A stretch of 64,000 nucleotides of DNA from Leptospira kmetyi serovar Malaysia str. Bejo-Iso9. Lineage in GTDB: Bacteria; Spirochaetota; Leptospiria; Leptospirales; Leptospiraceae. Under the pieces are notes generated by a model. The model ran no database searches and was not told the DNA's origin. It saw nothing but the letters and a program-made list of their open reading frames with translations. The stretch spans positions 1,327,001-1,391,000 of the forward strand of contig NZ_AHMP02000003.1 of assembly GCF_000243735.2 (NCBI RefSeq), given 5' to 3'. A program made the translations under genes and the position numbers. Within the stretch, counting starts at the first letter, position 1, and each line of letters begins with the position of its first letter. Shown here one piece after another: positions 1 through 26,622 of the stretch.

Positions 1-740
1 GGAGCTATATTCTCTTTTTTGAATATAAACGGGGTCTTTTCGCTGTTCGAACTATAACCGCAAGAATTACATAAAAGTAATGTTTCTTCTCCGATCGGAG
101 AAACGACCATAAATTCTTCCGAAGCGGAACCGCCCATACTTCCGGAATCCGCTTGGACCGGAATCGTTTTCAATCCGCAACGATCGAAAATTTTTCTGTA
201 AGCGACCCGCATCGCCTGATACGTTTCGTCGAGAGAAGCTTCGTCGATATGAAAGGAATACGCGTCCTTCATCACGAATTCTCTAGAACGAATCACACCG
301 AATCTTGGACGAATCTCGTCTCGGAATTTTGTTTGGATCTGATATACGTTGATCGGAAGATCCTTGTATGATTTCAACAAAGGTTTTACGAGAGAGCTGA
401 AGGATTCTTCGTGTGTGGGTCCGAGCGCGTAAGAAAGATCGTGTCTGTCCTGGATGCGGAACATTTCCTTTCCCATCGCGTTCCATCTTCCGCTTTGTTC
501 CCAAAGTTCGGAAGGAGTTAAAATCGGAAGGTCGAATTCAAGAGCGCCGGTCGCGTTCATTTCTTCTCGGACGATCTGTTTGATCTTTTGAAGAATTTTC
601 AAACCGAGAGGAAGATAAAAATACAAACCGGCGGAAGACTTGCGAGCAAGTCCCGCGCGGATCATAAGTCGATGGGACGCGACTACCGCGTCCGCAGGAT
701 TTTCTTTTTCTGTGGGAAGAATATATTTCGATGCTTTCAT
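1..740 (-). CDS. proS: Prolyl-tRNA synthetase, N-terminal part (cut by window edge)
   Basis: Charges tRNA-Pro with proline in the cytoplasm. Reading from the ATG at 738-740 gives MKASKYILPT, then the class II motif 2 area with PTHEESF and FRDEIRPRFGVIRSREF, and MKDAYSFH, which are typical of bacterial-type ProRS. About 246 codons are present; the catalytic core continues into the insertion/editing region and the rest lies left of the window. The start is 5 bp after the rseP stop, so it is the last visible gene of the long minus-strand operon. No strong ribosome binding site is visible, consistent with translational coupling. Identity is near certain; only the length cannot be judged. Confidence 0.95.
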   Translation of the reverse strand, partial: MKASKYILPTEKENPADAVVASHRLMIRAGLARKSSAGLYFYLPLGLKILQKIKQIVREEMNATGALEFDLPILTPSELWEQSGRWNAMGKEMFRIQDRHDLSYALGPTHEESFSSLVKPLLKSYKDLPINVYQIQTKFRDEIRPRFGVIRSREFVMKDAYSFHIDEASLDETYQAMRVAYRKIFDRCGLKTIPVQADSGSMGGSASEEFMVVSPIGEETLLLCNSCGYSSNSEKTPFIFKKENIA

Positions 741-744
741 GCGT

Positions 745-2466
<1,722 letters not shown>

Positions 2467-2473
<7 letters not shown>

Positions 2474-3636
2474 GCGGATACTGCCTTCCTTGCTTTCAGA
2501 TTTCTGACGGTTTCACGAGCGATTCGATCGACTTCCTCGTATTCTTCGAGAGAATCGGGGAAGTCGATCGGAATTTCGTCTAACGCGGCCCGAATGTAAT
2601 CGGGAATTTCCGCAAAACGAATTCCGTCCTTTAAGAACAATTCCACGGCCGCTTCGTTGGCCGCGTTAAAAATACACGGGGCCGTTCCACCCGCCTTTCC
2701 CGCCTCGAAGGCGAGCGCCAAACCCGGATATCGTTTGGAATCGGGTTCCCTGAATTCGAGTTTACCCCAGTCCTTTGCGGGATGAGACCGAAGAACTTTC
2801 GGGACCGGTTCCGGATGAAAGAGAGAATGTGCGATCGGAAAGATCATATCGGGATAAGAAGCGTAGACAAACGAAGCCCCGTCCTTGAGTTCGATGATTC
2901 CGTGCGCGATGCTCTGCGGATGAACGACAACTCCGATCTTTTCGTAAGGAACTCCGAATAGAAAATGCGCTTCGATGACTTCGAGACCCTTGTTGATCAT
3001 TCCGTTGGAATCGACGGTGATCTTCGGTCCCATGTTCCAAGTCGGATGATGTAAGGCTTGTTCCTTCGTGACGTGCGCGATCTGTTCGATCGGTAAGTCT
3101 CGAAACGAACCGCCCGAAGCGGTGAGAATGATTCTTTCCAGAGCGTTTTTGTTCACCGATTCGAGAAGTTGAAAAAGAGCGTTGTGTTCCGAGTCGACCG
3201 GAACGACCTTTGTGTTGTGTTTTGCGATCAAGGAATTGATGAGAGGTCCCGATGTGACTAACGTTTCCTTATTAGCGATTCCTAATCTTTTCCCGGCGGT
3301 GATCGCGGCGATGGTCGGACGCAAACCCACCGAACCGACGATCGCTGTGATCACGATCTCCACGGCGGGTTCTTTTACGAGGTCGGATAAGGAAGATTCT
3401 CCGTAAAGGATCTGTGTTTTGCCGATTTTGTTTCCGAGTACGGATCGGTCCGCGCGGTTGTCGCTAACGCAGATAAAGTCGGGGGAGAATTCCTTCTGAA
3501 TCTCTTTCGCTTTTTCGAGATTGGAATGAACGCTGAAAGAATGAAGTCTGAATTCTTCCGGGTAAGCGCGCAGTACCTTAAGAGTGGATTCTCCTACGGA
3601 ACCCGACGCACCCAGAAGACAGACGGAGGTTGTCAT
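2467..3636 (-). CDS. dxr: 1-deoxy-D-xylulose 5-phosphate reductoisomerase
   Basis: Converts DXP to 2-C-methyl-D-erythritol 4-phosphate with NADPH, the second step of the MEP isoprenoid pathway. Visible are the nucleotide-binding [11 protein letters not shown] near the N-terminus, [29 protein letters not shown] and a substrate/metal region containing [14 protein letters not shown] chose the ATG at 3634-3636 (389 aa, normal length) because it begins [15 protein letters not shown]; the longer open frame upstream reads into cdsA and lacks family sequence. It lies 5 bp after cdsA and overlaps rseP by 7 bp. A later enzyme of the same pathway, ispG, is elsewhere in this window (39840). Confidence 0.95.
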
Positions 3637-3641
3637 ACCGA

Positions 3642-5274
<1,633 letters not shown>

Positions 5275-5275
5275 G

Positions 5276-6566
<1,291 letters not shown>

Positions 6567-6569
6567 AAC

Positions 6570-7166
<597 letters not shown>

Positions 7167-7179
7167 TGCAAAAAATCCC

Positions 7180-8052
<873 letters not shown>

Positions 8053-8053
8053 T

Positions 8054-8316
<263 letters not shown>

Positions 8317-8338
8317 TTTTTACTGGTAAGAGAGTGGG

Positions 8339-8945
<607 letters not shown>

Positions 8946-8948
8946 CGT

Positions 8949-9325
<377 letters not shown>

Positions 9326-9329
<4 letters not shown>

Positions 9330-10383
9330 TCTTCCTCGATCAGTTCCGGATTGGAATCCGGTTCGATCGTATTCTCCTCGTCTCCCGTATCCGATTCTTC
9401 CCCGTTCCCGGACTTGTTCTGATCGGGTTTGATCTTATAAAGAATGGAAATCCGATCCGGAAAAACTCCGAGGATGTCCACCGCTTTCAAGGACGGAGCC
9501 TTGTTTAGACGAATCTTCGCAAAGGCGGGTTTGTTATCGGGAAGAATCTTTTTCGTCTTAGGATCGTATTTATGAGAACAGACCACGCTCGCGGAAAGTC
9601 CCTTGATGACTTGGATACTTTTGAGCGGCGTTTTGGATTGAAGTTTGACCGAAACCTCGGGCTCGGAGAATTCCGCTTCGAGATTCTTATCCAGATTTTG
9701 ACATTTGATCGGAATTCCGAGAAGAAGAGTTTCGCCCGCGTTAGACGCGCTTGCAAACACGTTCACACGTACGGTGATTTCCTTTACGTTGTCCCGAACT
9801 TTGACCGATGCGGGAAAATCCGGAAGTTTATGTTTGATCGTAAAGGATTCGGTTTTGTCCTTGAGGGAAATCGGAGGAATCGTGATCCGATTCAATCCTT
9901 CCATCGCGCCGGGAGGTCCGCTCACGTGGATCACCGAAGGAGAAACGAAATGACTCGTCTTTACGTAGTTAGGCGGAAGATCTCCCGTGAATCGAACGTC
10001 GATCGGAAGAGTTCTTCCCGAGGTCGACTCGACGATGATCTTGACCTTGTCCTTGAGTTTCGTGATTCTGAGACCTGCGGGCGCTCCGGAAATTCTATAA
10101 ACGGAAACGAGATTCTCCCCCGCTTTGAGTTCGGCCGCGTTGACGTGCGCTTTCATAAACTGAGAATAATAATTCACGTATTCGCGAACGCCTTCCACTT
10201 TTACCGGAACGGTTTTGTCCGAAAGTCTGGAAACACTCAAAGAGCCGCTGAGTTTCGGATATTCCACGGGAATATGAATTTCTTTTACGAGTATTTTAGA
10301 ATTTTGTAAATTAACATAGAATACGATCGCAAGGATGAGCGATCCGAGTTTGGCCTGCCAGTTGTTGAAGATCCGTTTCAACA

Positions 10384-10384
<1 letters not shown>
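9326..10384 (-). CDS. YbbR/CdaR-like extracytoplasmic regulator of the diadenylate cyclase
   Basis: 352 aa. It has one N-terminal membrane segment (about 11-28) and then several repeated beta-rich YbbR domains of roughly 80 residues outside the cytoplasm. The C-terminus is acidic and disordered (Glu, Asp, Pro, Asn). In Firmicutes the equivalent CdaR binds and modulates CdaA. The gene overlaps cdaA by a single base (TGATG), so coupling is strong. glmM, the usual third gene of the cluster, is absent here; acpS takes the next position. Confidence 0.85.
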
Positions 10385-11208
<824 letters not shown>

Positions 11209-11224
11209 ATCGATTCTCCCTTTT

Positions 11225-12034
11225 TTATAACCCTAATACGGCGAACATATCATACAATCCGGGCTTACGTCCGACTAAAAATTCTGCCGCGTGCACCGAT
11301 CCGACCGCGAACGTTTTGCGGTCCTGGGCCTTGTGTGTGATTTCGATTCTTTCTTCGGGCGTAAAAAAATAAACGGTATGATCTCCGATCACTTCTCCCG
11401 CGCGCAACGTATGAATTCCGATTTCCTTCGGATCTCTTTCTTTTAAGATCCCGTGTCTTCCGTGAACCACGTTCTTTTCGGTTCTGCCTAACGTTTCGAG
11501 AAGAATGCTCTTCAACTTTTCGGCGGTTCCGGAAGGCGCGTCTTTTTTATGACGATGATGAATGTCTTGGATTTCTATGTCCGAAATTTCTCCCATGACC
11601 TTGGCTGCGATTTCGGTTAACTTGAATAATAGGTTCACTCCGATCGACATGTTCGGTGAATATACGATCGCGATTTCTTTGGACGCCACTTTTAAGGAAT
11701 CTTTTTGTAGCTCGGTAAGCCCGGTCGTTCCTACGACCACCGGTTTTTTTAAGGAAACGCAGGCCTTAAGAGTCAAATCCAAATTCTGATGTGTGCTGAA
11801 GTCGATGACGCAGTCCGCGCCTTTGATCGCGGATTCTATATCGGAAGTGAAGTTCACTCCGTTTTGTTTGATTCCGGAATGCAAACCGGAATCCATTCCG
11901 TGAAACACGGAGCCCGCGCTTACGACCGCGGAGGAAAGCGAGGATTTATTCGACGAAGAAAGAACGGTGATGATGGCGCGACCCATTCTTCCCGATCCTC
12001 CGATGAGAGCGATCTGAAACTTTTGTTCCGACAT
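11225..12034 (-). CDS. dapB: 4-hydroxy-tetrahydrodipicolinate reductase
   Basis: Reduces the DapA product to tetrahydrodipicolinate with NAD(P)H on the way to meso-diaminopimelate and lysine. Visible are the Rossmann [10 protein letters not shown] at the N-terminus, [30 protein letters not shown] and the substrate loop [13 protein letters not shown]. At 269 aa the length is normal. It lies 3 bp after dapA. The next enzyme used is probably the single-step aminotransferase DapL at 58804. Confidence 0.95.
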   Translation of the reverse strand: MSEQKFQIALIGGSGRMGRAIITVLSSSNKSSLSSAVVSAGSVFHGMDSGLHSGIKQNGVNFTSDIESAIKGADCVIDFSTHQNLDLTLKACVSLKKPVVVGTTGLTELQKDSLKVASKEIAIVYSPNMSIGVNLLFKLTEIAAKVMGEISDIEIQDIHHRHKKDAPSGTAEKLKSILLETLGRTEKNVVHGRHGILKERDPKEIGIHTLRAGEVIGDHTVYFFTPEERIEITHKAQDRKTFAVGSVHAAEFLVGRKPGLYDMFAVLGL

Positions 12035-12037
12035 TTC

Positions 12038-12922
<885 letters not shown>

Positions 12923-12953
12923 AAGGTTAGGTTCCCGAGTTTAGCCGGATTTG

Positions 12954-12983
12954 GCAATCAAAATCATTTCGATTTCTGATTGC
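12954..12983. promoter_or_regulatory. Inverted repeat between divergent dapA and WecA-like gene
   Basis: Arms gcaatca (12954-12960) and tgattgc (12977-12983) are separated by 16 bp of A/T-rich sequence. It lies in the only intergenic space between two divergent genes, so it may be an operator or promoter element for one or both. No repressor is assigned. Low confidence beyond the visible symmetry. Confidence 0.3.
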
Positions 12984-13010
12984 AGGGAGATAACTTCCGT
13001 CTAGCCTGGA

Positions 13011-14048
13011 ATGCCAGTGGAACCAATCTCACATTTCTGGAATCCGGGAATTCTTTCCGTCCTTTTGTTTTTCATCACGGCGATTTTGTCCTGGATTTAT
13101 CTTCGGTCGGAAACGTTCGGGATCAGCGACGTCTCCAACGAACGAAGTATGCATGTCGGAACTACGAAAAAGTCCGGAGGAATCTGGATTTTTCTCGGCG
13201 TTTTTTCGATCGCACTCGTTTGGTTCGGCGGTTTCGAGAATGCGGAAGAAAAAACGATCTTCTTCTTTGCGGGTCTTCTTTTCTTTTTCGTGATCGGTCT
13301 CGCGGACGACCTACTTTCTCTCGGGGCGGGAATCCGTTTGCTTTTGGAAATCGTTTTCCTGATTTTTTTCTTTTTGTATGTTCCGGTGAATTTCACTTTG
13401 CTCGGGTTTAAACTGGATGCAATTCCCGGGCTTTCCACCGCGGTTTTGATCGTCTACGTTCTGTTTGTCGTTAATGTTTGTAATTTTATGGACGGGCTCG
13501 ACACGTATCTCGTTTCTCATTTTTTACTCGGGGTTCTTGCGTTTCCGTTTTTGTTTCATTCTTACCTTCCTACGTTTTACATCTGGATCTGCGCGGGTCT
13601 TTTCGGTTTTTTAATTTTCAATCTTCCCAAGGCGCATCTGTTTTTGGGAGATTCCGGTTCTTTGCCCTTGGGTTATGCGATCGCCGTGCTTCCGCTTTTG
13701 TATATCGATGAAAAGAATTGGGTCCGGTTCGAAATCAGTTCCGCTTTCTTTTTGCTTCCGGTGTTTTTTGTGGACGGTGTGATTACGATTCTTCTGCGTT
13801 TAAAGGATGGGGAGAATATTTTGAAAGCGCACAGAAGACATTTGTATCAGCTCGTGGCCGTTAAAACTTCGCGCAAAGGACTGGTATCGATCGCGTTTAC
13901 GTTAGGCAATCTTCCCGCGATGTTCTTTTTCGGGCTTCATCGGGCGGCTGGAATTCCGGGAAGCGTCGTGTTTTGGATTTGTTTGGGAGTTTATGCGGTT
14001 TTGTATTTTATCGGCTTTTTGAAAGTAAGAAAGAATCCGGCTCCTTGA
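13011..14048 (+). CDS. Polyprenyl-phosphate HexNAc-1-P transferase (WecA/MraY superfamily)
   Basis: Integral membrane enzyme predicted to move a sugar-1-phosphate from a UDP-sugar to undecaprenyl phosphate. The 345 residues include about ten membrane segments. Family motifs are [16 protein letters not shown], the Mg-site [36 protein letters not shown] and the cytoplasmic HRRHLYQL. The HRRHLYQ form points to the WecA/WbpL side, which starts O-antigen synthesis, rather than MraY, but the sugar cannot be told. It stands alone, divergent from dapA; ATG at 13011. Confidence 0.88.
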   Translation: MPVEPISHFWNPGILSVLLFFITAILSWIYLRSETFGISDVSNERSMHVGTTKKSGGIWIFLGVFSIALVWFGGFENAEEKTIFFFAGLLFFFVIGLADDLLSLGAGIRLLLEIVFLIFFFLYVPVNFTLLGFKLDAIPGLSTAVLIVYVLFVVNVCNFMDGLDTYLVSHFLLGVLAFPFLFHSYLPTFYIWICAGLFGFLIFNLPKAHLFLGDSGSLPLGYAIAVLPLLYIDEKNWVRFEISSAFFLLPVFFVDGVITILLRLKDGENILKAHRRHLYQLVAVKTSRKGLVSIAFTLGNLPAMFFFGLHRAAGIPGSVVFWICLGVYAVLYFIGFLKVRKNPAP

Positions 14049-14276
14049 AAGTCGGCGCTTTCTTGAAATCAAATTACAACTCGCAAACTTATTTCAAAAT
14101 TTTGAAAGTCATTCTATAAAGTTCCGTTTTCACGTTCAACCTCAGTGGATTCTCAGTCTATAATCTTCCTTGTTTTTCGGAGAATTGAGTATTCAAATCC
14201 CTCGCATATCGATTGTTTGGTTGCAAAAATATCCGATTTTGGTATATTCTATTTCAGAATGTAGAATATCCCTGTT

Positions 14277-14585
14277 TTGTATAAGTCTCTGTATTCAACC
14301 GAAGCGAAAATTTTTTGTAAAAATTTAATCGCCGCCAGAAAGGAAGCCGATCTGACTCAGGTTCAAGTCGCGAAACTTTTGGGCCAACCGCAATCCTATA
14401 TTTCCAAAATCGAGTCCGGTGAACGTCGTCTGGACGTGATCGAGTTCTGGAGATTTTTTAAAATCTTCGGCAAACCGTTCGAATTTTATTTTCAGTTTGA
14501 TGAAAAGGCGGATTCCACGGATCGAAAATCAAAAACTCTCAAGGCCGCGAGCGGCAAACGTAAGAAAAAACAGAATCGTGCGTGA
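14277..14585 (+). CDS. XRE-family HTH regulator (solitary)
   Basis: 102 aa. The helix-turn-helix covers about residues 14-68: [38 protein letters not shown], then [19 protein letters not shown] basic tail (KRKKKQNRA) follows. Only a TTG start (14277) is available; upstream sequence is A/T rich with no clear ribosome binding site. No toxin or phage gene is next to it, so it is neither obviously an antitoxin nor a phage repressor. The short-repeat array begins 7 bp after its stop. Confidence 0.8.
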   Translation: MYKSLYSTEAKIFCKNLIAARKEADLTQVQVAKLLGQPQSYISKIESGERRLDVIEFWRFFKIFGKPFEFYFQFDEKADSTDRKSKTLKAASGKRKKKQNRA

Positions 14586-14998
14586 GGGAATGTGGGAGTT
14601 CCCACGTTTTCTTCGCGAATCGTGAAGCTGCGACGTGGGAGTTCCCGCACAATCGCCGCGTGCGCTAAAATGCTTACTGCGTTTTTATGGATTGCAGGAG
14701 TTCCTACGTTTTCGCGGGGAATTTCTTCCGAAGTTTTGTAGATTGAAGGAGTTCCCACACTGATTTGTTTTACAAAGAAACACCTGAACTCAAAACATTA
14801 CCCACGAATGACTGAATTTTGTGTGAGTTCCCACATCCATTGGTTCTACGAATCGACAACGTCTTCGTCGCGCTCTATGACTCGCAAAAGTTTCGTATGA
14901 GTTCCTACATTTGTTTGAAAAACTAAAAATTCCTCACGAAAACGCCCGCTACGATTTCCACGGACGCACGTGCACAGACTGTATGAGTTCCTACATTC
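14586..14998 (+). repeat. Array of seven short palindromic repeats in a gene-free stretch
   Basis: This 413-bp stretch has no convincing gene. It holds seven copies of a 14-16 bp motif, all in one orientation, close to GTGNGAGTTCCYAC: 14592-14605 and 14635-14648 (near-perfect palindromes, arms GTGGGA/TCCCAC), 14694-14707, 14746-14758, 14821-14836, 14896-14911 and 14982-14997. Spacing varies from about 43 to 86 bp, and the sequence between copies is not alike, so this is not a CRISPR. The last copy touches the stop of the TPR gene at 14999. Three further copies occur at 49770, 58615 and 58679. Confidence 0.8.
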
Positions 14999-15499
<501 letters not shown>

Positions 15500-15518
15500 T
15501 CTAAACTTTAGACAGGAG

Positions 15519-15962
15519 TTACTTGGTGGAAAACTTCAAGAATTTCAAAAACGTGGAATTTAAAAAACCGTCGACCTCGGGAGAAAAGTTGTTGTAGAGA
15601 ATAAAACCGCCCCAATAGATCAGGGTCGCGCTCACGAGCGCTTTCGCAAGAGATTTGCTGACCTGAGGAGAAGCGGAATAAAAAATCCGAAACAAGGCCA
15701 CGGGCCATAAGAACCAAAGAAAAAAATAAAAACCCTTACCGACGCCGTAAACCCAGGAAAGAATTTCCACGGGATAACTCGCCGTCAAACGTTCGTAACT
15801 CGCCTTTAATTCCGGAAAATACTGAAAGAAGTAAAAGATAAAAACGAAAACGAAAATGATTTTCCAGACGAACTCGAAATCCGAACGGAACAAAACCAAG
15901 GTCAGTCCGCAAAACCAGAAAAGGAAAATCGGAAATACGATTTGTTCTAAAAGCCCAGGCAT
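15519..15962 (-). CDS. Four-segment membrane protein of unknown function
   Basis: 147 aa, rich in Phe, Trp and Tyr. Hydrophobic segments lie at about 8-25, 31-50, 75-97 and 105-128, and the C-terminus is cytoplasm-like and basic ([10 protein letters not shown]). No family motif is recognised. The ATG at 15960-15962 is 1 bp after the pdxA stop, so translation is probably coupled to pdxA. A Yip1-like fold is possible but not supported by a motif. Confidence 0.75.
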   Translation of the reverse strand: MPGLLEQIVFPIFLFWFCGLTLVLFRSDFEFVWKIIFVFVFIFYFFQYFPELKASYERLTASYPVEILSWVYGVGKGFYFFLWFLWPVALFRIFYSASPQVSKSLAKALVSATLIYWGGFILYNNFSPEVDGFLNSTFLKFLKFSTK

Positions 15963-15963
15963 A

Positions 15964-16944
15964 CTACCTCACAACTCGGTGCAGACATTCTACAAAGCTG
16001 GCCGGATCTGCAAGCCCTTTCCCGGCGATATCAAACGCGGTTCCGTGATCGGGAGAAACACGGATAAACGGAAGACCCAGAGTCAGATTGACGCCATTCT
16101 TCCCTTCCCACATTTTAAAAGGAATCAAACCCTGATCGTGATAACAAGCAAGATGAAGACCGAATTTTTTTCTCGCGGAATCGCCAAACATAGAATCGGC
16201 GGACAAAGGGCCTTCCACTTTCAAACCTTTCTTTTTCAAAAACGAAATCATAGGTTCGAGAATCTCGGCTTCTTCCTTTCCGACCTTGCCGCCTTCTCCC
16301 GCATGAGGATTGAGACCTAAAAACGCGACCGGCTTTTTACGATCGATCTTCTCACAGGAAAGAATGGAATCCGCAAGAGCCCCGAGATCGATTTCTTTCA
16401 AGAACTCGGGAACGCGCACCAAGGGAACATGAGTCGTCAAAGGAAGAACCTGAAGATCCTTTCCGGACATGAGCATAAACGTTTTCGTATTGTATTCTTC
16501 GGCTAAGAATTCGGTATGACCGCGAAAGGTAGAAGCGCCCGAAGCGATCACCCATTCTTTGCTCAAAGGAAGAGTGACGAGATCCCCTCCTCCTTCTTTT
16601 TGAAATCGGACCGCGAGCGCAAGTGAAGCCAAGGCGGACTTGCCGGATAAAACGGAAGGTTTGCCGAACTTAAGCGCCGTAATTTCCTTTTTGGAAAGCG
16701 CATTATGCGAAACCGCAAACAAACCCTTTTTCAATATTTGAGACGACGCCTCGGCGACATCCGCAGTATCCGCGACACGCGCCGTTTGAATCGAAACGAA
16801 TTCTTTCGGAAGCGGAAACTTGCCCGAATGAAAGTAAACGATCGGTCTTGTTTTGGAGATTTTTTTTAAAAGAGAAAGAGAATGGAGAAAGATCTCCGGT
16901 CCGATTCCACAAGGGTCGCCTTCTGTAATCAGGATCCGGTTCAC
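15964..16944 (-). CDS. pdxA: 4-hydroxythreonine-4-phosphate dehydrogenase
   Basis: NAD-dependent step of the DXP-dependent pyridoxal phosphate pathway. Visible are [12 protein letters not shown] at the N-terminus, the metal and substrate sites [38 protein letters not shown] and [20 protein letters not shown]. At 326 aa the length is normal. The start is GTG at 16942-16944 ([11 protein letters not shown]); I see no good ribosome binding site but the family N-terminus fits. Confidence 0.93.
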   Translation of the reverse strand: MNRILITEGDPCGIGPEIFLHSLSLLKKISKTRPIVYFHSGKFPLPKEFVSIQTARVADTADVAEASSQILKKGLFAVSHNALSKKEITALKFGKPSVLSGKSALASLALAVRFQKEGGGDLVTLPLSKEWVIASGASTFRGHTEFLAEEYNTKTFMLMSGKDLQVLPLTTHVPLVRVPEFLKEIDLGALADSILSCEKIDRKKPVAFLGLNPHAGEGGKVGKEEAEILEPMISFLKKKGLKVEGPLSADSMFGDSARKKFGLHLACYHDQGLIPFKMWEGKNGVNLTLGLPFIRVSPDHGTAFDIAGKGLADPASFVECLHRVVR

Positions 16945-17015
16945 TGTTTTGGAAGCGGGGTTTTCGATTCGGAGAAGGACTTCGTAAATTCTTCCCCGAA
17001 ACGAAACCGTTTCGA

Positions 17016-17467
<452 letters not shown>

Positions 17468-17482
17468 CTTTCCTGTATGTCC

Positions 17483-17520
<38 letters not shown>

Positions 17521-17591
17521 GCCAAACGGAAAAGGATTTTTCAAGACCTCGTCTTGAAAATTGGCGCAAGCAGGGCAAGGGCTTCGGAAAT

Positions 17592-18359
<768 letters not shown>

Positions 18360-18546
18360 TGGATTGTTCTTAAGATCCTAAATTTTTTAGGAAACTCCGA
18401 TCGACTTCAATTCTCCGCTTTCGGCGAAGATCTGTCAAGGGAAGTTCCCGGATTTCCTTCGTGTTTCCAGGGTTCCATTCTTCTTACGGCGCATTTCAAA
18501 ACTGAATTTATTTCATCGAAAAAATCAAACCGCTAGAATCGGATCG

Positions 18547-19881
<1,335 letters not shown>

Positions 19882-19882
19882 T

Positions 19883-19921
<39 letters not shown>

Positions 19922-19938
19922 GTAAGTAAAGAATACGA

Positions 19939-22188
<2,250 letters not shown>

Positions 22189-22324
22189 ATTTTGATTTTT
22201 TAGATTGTCTATCTGACGGAAAGAATAGGATAGGAATCTGAAACGATTTTAAGCGCAATTTTTTTAGCCGTCGGATTATCCGAAAATTCGGCGAAAACAA
22301 CGAACACTACTCTAGGAGAGAAAC

Positions 22325-24898
<2,574 letters not shown>

Positions 24899-24921
<23 letters not shown>

Positions 24922-25783
24922 AAGTCCGAGTCTCGACGGATCGTACGTGTTGATCGACTCCGGCGACTTTCGAAAACTCGAACAAATCGGACCTTATACG
25001 ATCATACGCCCCTCCCCCGTTTCCGCTTGGCCCGCCACAAAACCGAACCTCTGGAAAAACGTTCACGGAGAATACGTCCGCTCCGACAAAGGCGGCGGCT
25101 CTTGGACCTGGAACAAAAAGGTAGAAGAGGAATTTTATATTCAAATATTAGAATATTCTATTAAAATCAAGTTTACTCCGTTCGGTCATCTCGGGATTTT
25201 CGCGGAACAACTCGAAAACTGGAAAAAGATCCAGAAACTTTCCTCCGGTCTAAAAAAAGAAGAAGAGGTCCTGAATCTTTTCGCATATTCCGGAATTTCA
25301 ACGCTCGCCGTTTTGGACGGAGGCGCTTCCGCTTGTCATTTGGATTCTTCCAAAGGAATGGTGGATTGGGCCCGGGACAACGCGAACGCATCCGGTCTCG
25401 CGGACAAAAAAGTCCGTTGGATGGTCGAAGACGTTTTGAAATTTTTAAAACGCGAAATCAAACGCGGGAAAGATTATCGGGGATTCATTCTCGATCCGCC
25501 GACCTTCGGAAGAGGAGCCAGCGGAGAAGTTTTTAAGATCGAAAAGGATCTTCCCGAGTTAATGGATCTTTTGATGCAACTCTGCGACGGCAAACCGGAC
25601 TTTATCGTTTTGACCTGTCATTCCACGGGCTTCAGCCCTTTGGCTTTGCAAAGAATTTTGGAGGGAAGAATCCGCAACCGAGGCAAGTTTCATTTGGGCG
25701 AACTTTCCATTCCCGAAGAAAGCGGAAGACTTTATCCCGCCGGTTCGAATTGTATCTACGTATCGGAGAGACTTTCGCTTTGA
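24899..25783 (+). CDS. Class I SAM-dependent methyltransferase, RlmI/RlmL family
   Basis: 294 aa, ATG 24899. The N-terminal half is a small beta domain with Trp-rich stretches (GGSWTWNKKVEEEF). The SAM fold has GHLGIFAEQLENW, then VLNLFAYSGISTLAVLDGGA (motif I), HLDSSKGMVDWARDNANASG and the catalytic-type ILDPPTFGRG. It belongs with methyltransferases that modify rRNA bases, but the target cannot be read from sequence. It overlaps the preceding methyltransferase by 23 bp and the following one by 4 bp. Confidence 0.85.
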
Positions 25784-26622
25784 ACGAAGAAAAGGACATT
25801 GCGTTTTTGGAAATCACCAGCTTCTCGAATGAGAAGTTGAAGAATATTTCCAACCTAAAGGAAAAAAAACACAGAGAATCCTCGGGACTTTTTTTTATCG
25901 AGGGTTATCGTGAAATTCTAAGGGCGCAAAAATCCGGTAAGGTTCGTTTTCAGAATCTGTTATATTCTCCCGAATGTTTTTTGGGGGAAAACGAATTCTC
26001 TCTCATTCGTTCCATCGGAGCGAAGAACATCCGCGTTCCGAAAAAAGTTTTCGAAAAAATTTCGTATCGGGATCGACCCGACGGTTTGATCGCGACAGCG
26101 CAATTTTTCTCGACGGGTCTGGATGCGTTTCAAAAAGAATCGACTGCATTCAAAAATTCTAAACCGATTCTCGTGATCGAAGGCGTGGAAAAACCCGGAA
26201 ATCTCGGAACGATCCTTAGAACCGCGGAAGGCGCGGGTTTTCACACGGTCCTTGTGGCCGATCCTCGTCTGGATCTGTTCAATCCGAACGTAATCCGCGC
26301 GTCCACGGGAGCGCTTTTTACCCTCGACGTTTATCTCGGGGAAACGGAGGCGATCTACGAAATTCTTAAGAATCAAAATTATAGAACGTTAGCCGTAACA
26401 CCCGAGGCGAAAAAACTTTATTTCGACGCCGATCTAAAAGGCAGAATCGCGTTGGTGTTCGGTTCGGAACAATACGGTCTTTCGTCCTATGCGAGAAGTC
26501 ATTCCGACGAATATTTATCCCTTCCGATGTTCGGAGAAGCCGATTCTTTGAATCTGGCCATGTCCGCGGGAATCGTTATGTATGAAGTGATTCGTCAAGG
26601 AAACGGCTCCGCTCCAAAATGA
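25780..26622 (+). CDS. SpoU/TrmH-family RNA 2'-O-methyltransferase
   Basis: 280 aa from TTG 25780. I chose this start because the TTGA overlaps the previous stop and GGAG lies 11 bp upstream; a TTG at 25750 is possible but reads into the previous gene. The N-terminal substrate-binding part has NLKEKKHRESSGLFFIEGYRE. The knotted SPOUT domain shows the three signatures VIEGVEKPGNLGTILRTAEG, FNPNVIRASTGALF and VFGSEQYGLS with LNLAMSAGIVMYE at the end. The substrate is probably rRNA. The stop overlaps the next start by 4 bp. Confidence 0.9.
   Translation: MNEEKDIAFLEITSFSNEKLKNISNLKEKKHRESSGLFFIEGYREILRAQKSGKVRFQNLLYSPECFLGENEFSLIRSIGAKNIRVPKKVFEKISYRDRPDGLIATAQFFSTGLDAFQKESTAFKNSKPILVIEGVEKPGNLGTILRTAEGAGFHTVLVADPRLDLFNPNVIRASTGALFTLDVYLGETEAIYEILKNQNYRTLAVTPEAKKLYFDADLKGRIALVFGSEQYGLSSYARSHSDEYLSLPMFGEADSLNLAMSAGIVMYEVIRQGNGSAPK

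Noticed and set aside
14492..14758. 88-codon minus-strand frame with repeated NVGTP peptide
   Set aside because: The peptide repeats come from the palindromic DNA repeats; there is no ribosome binding site and the frame overlaps the XRE gene.
14586..14998. Possible CRISPR array
   Set aside because: Repeats are 14-16 bp, diverge between copies, spacing is irregular (43-86 bp), and no cas gene is near.
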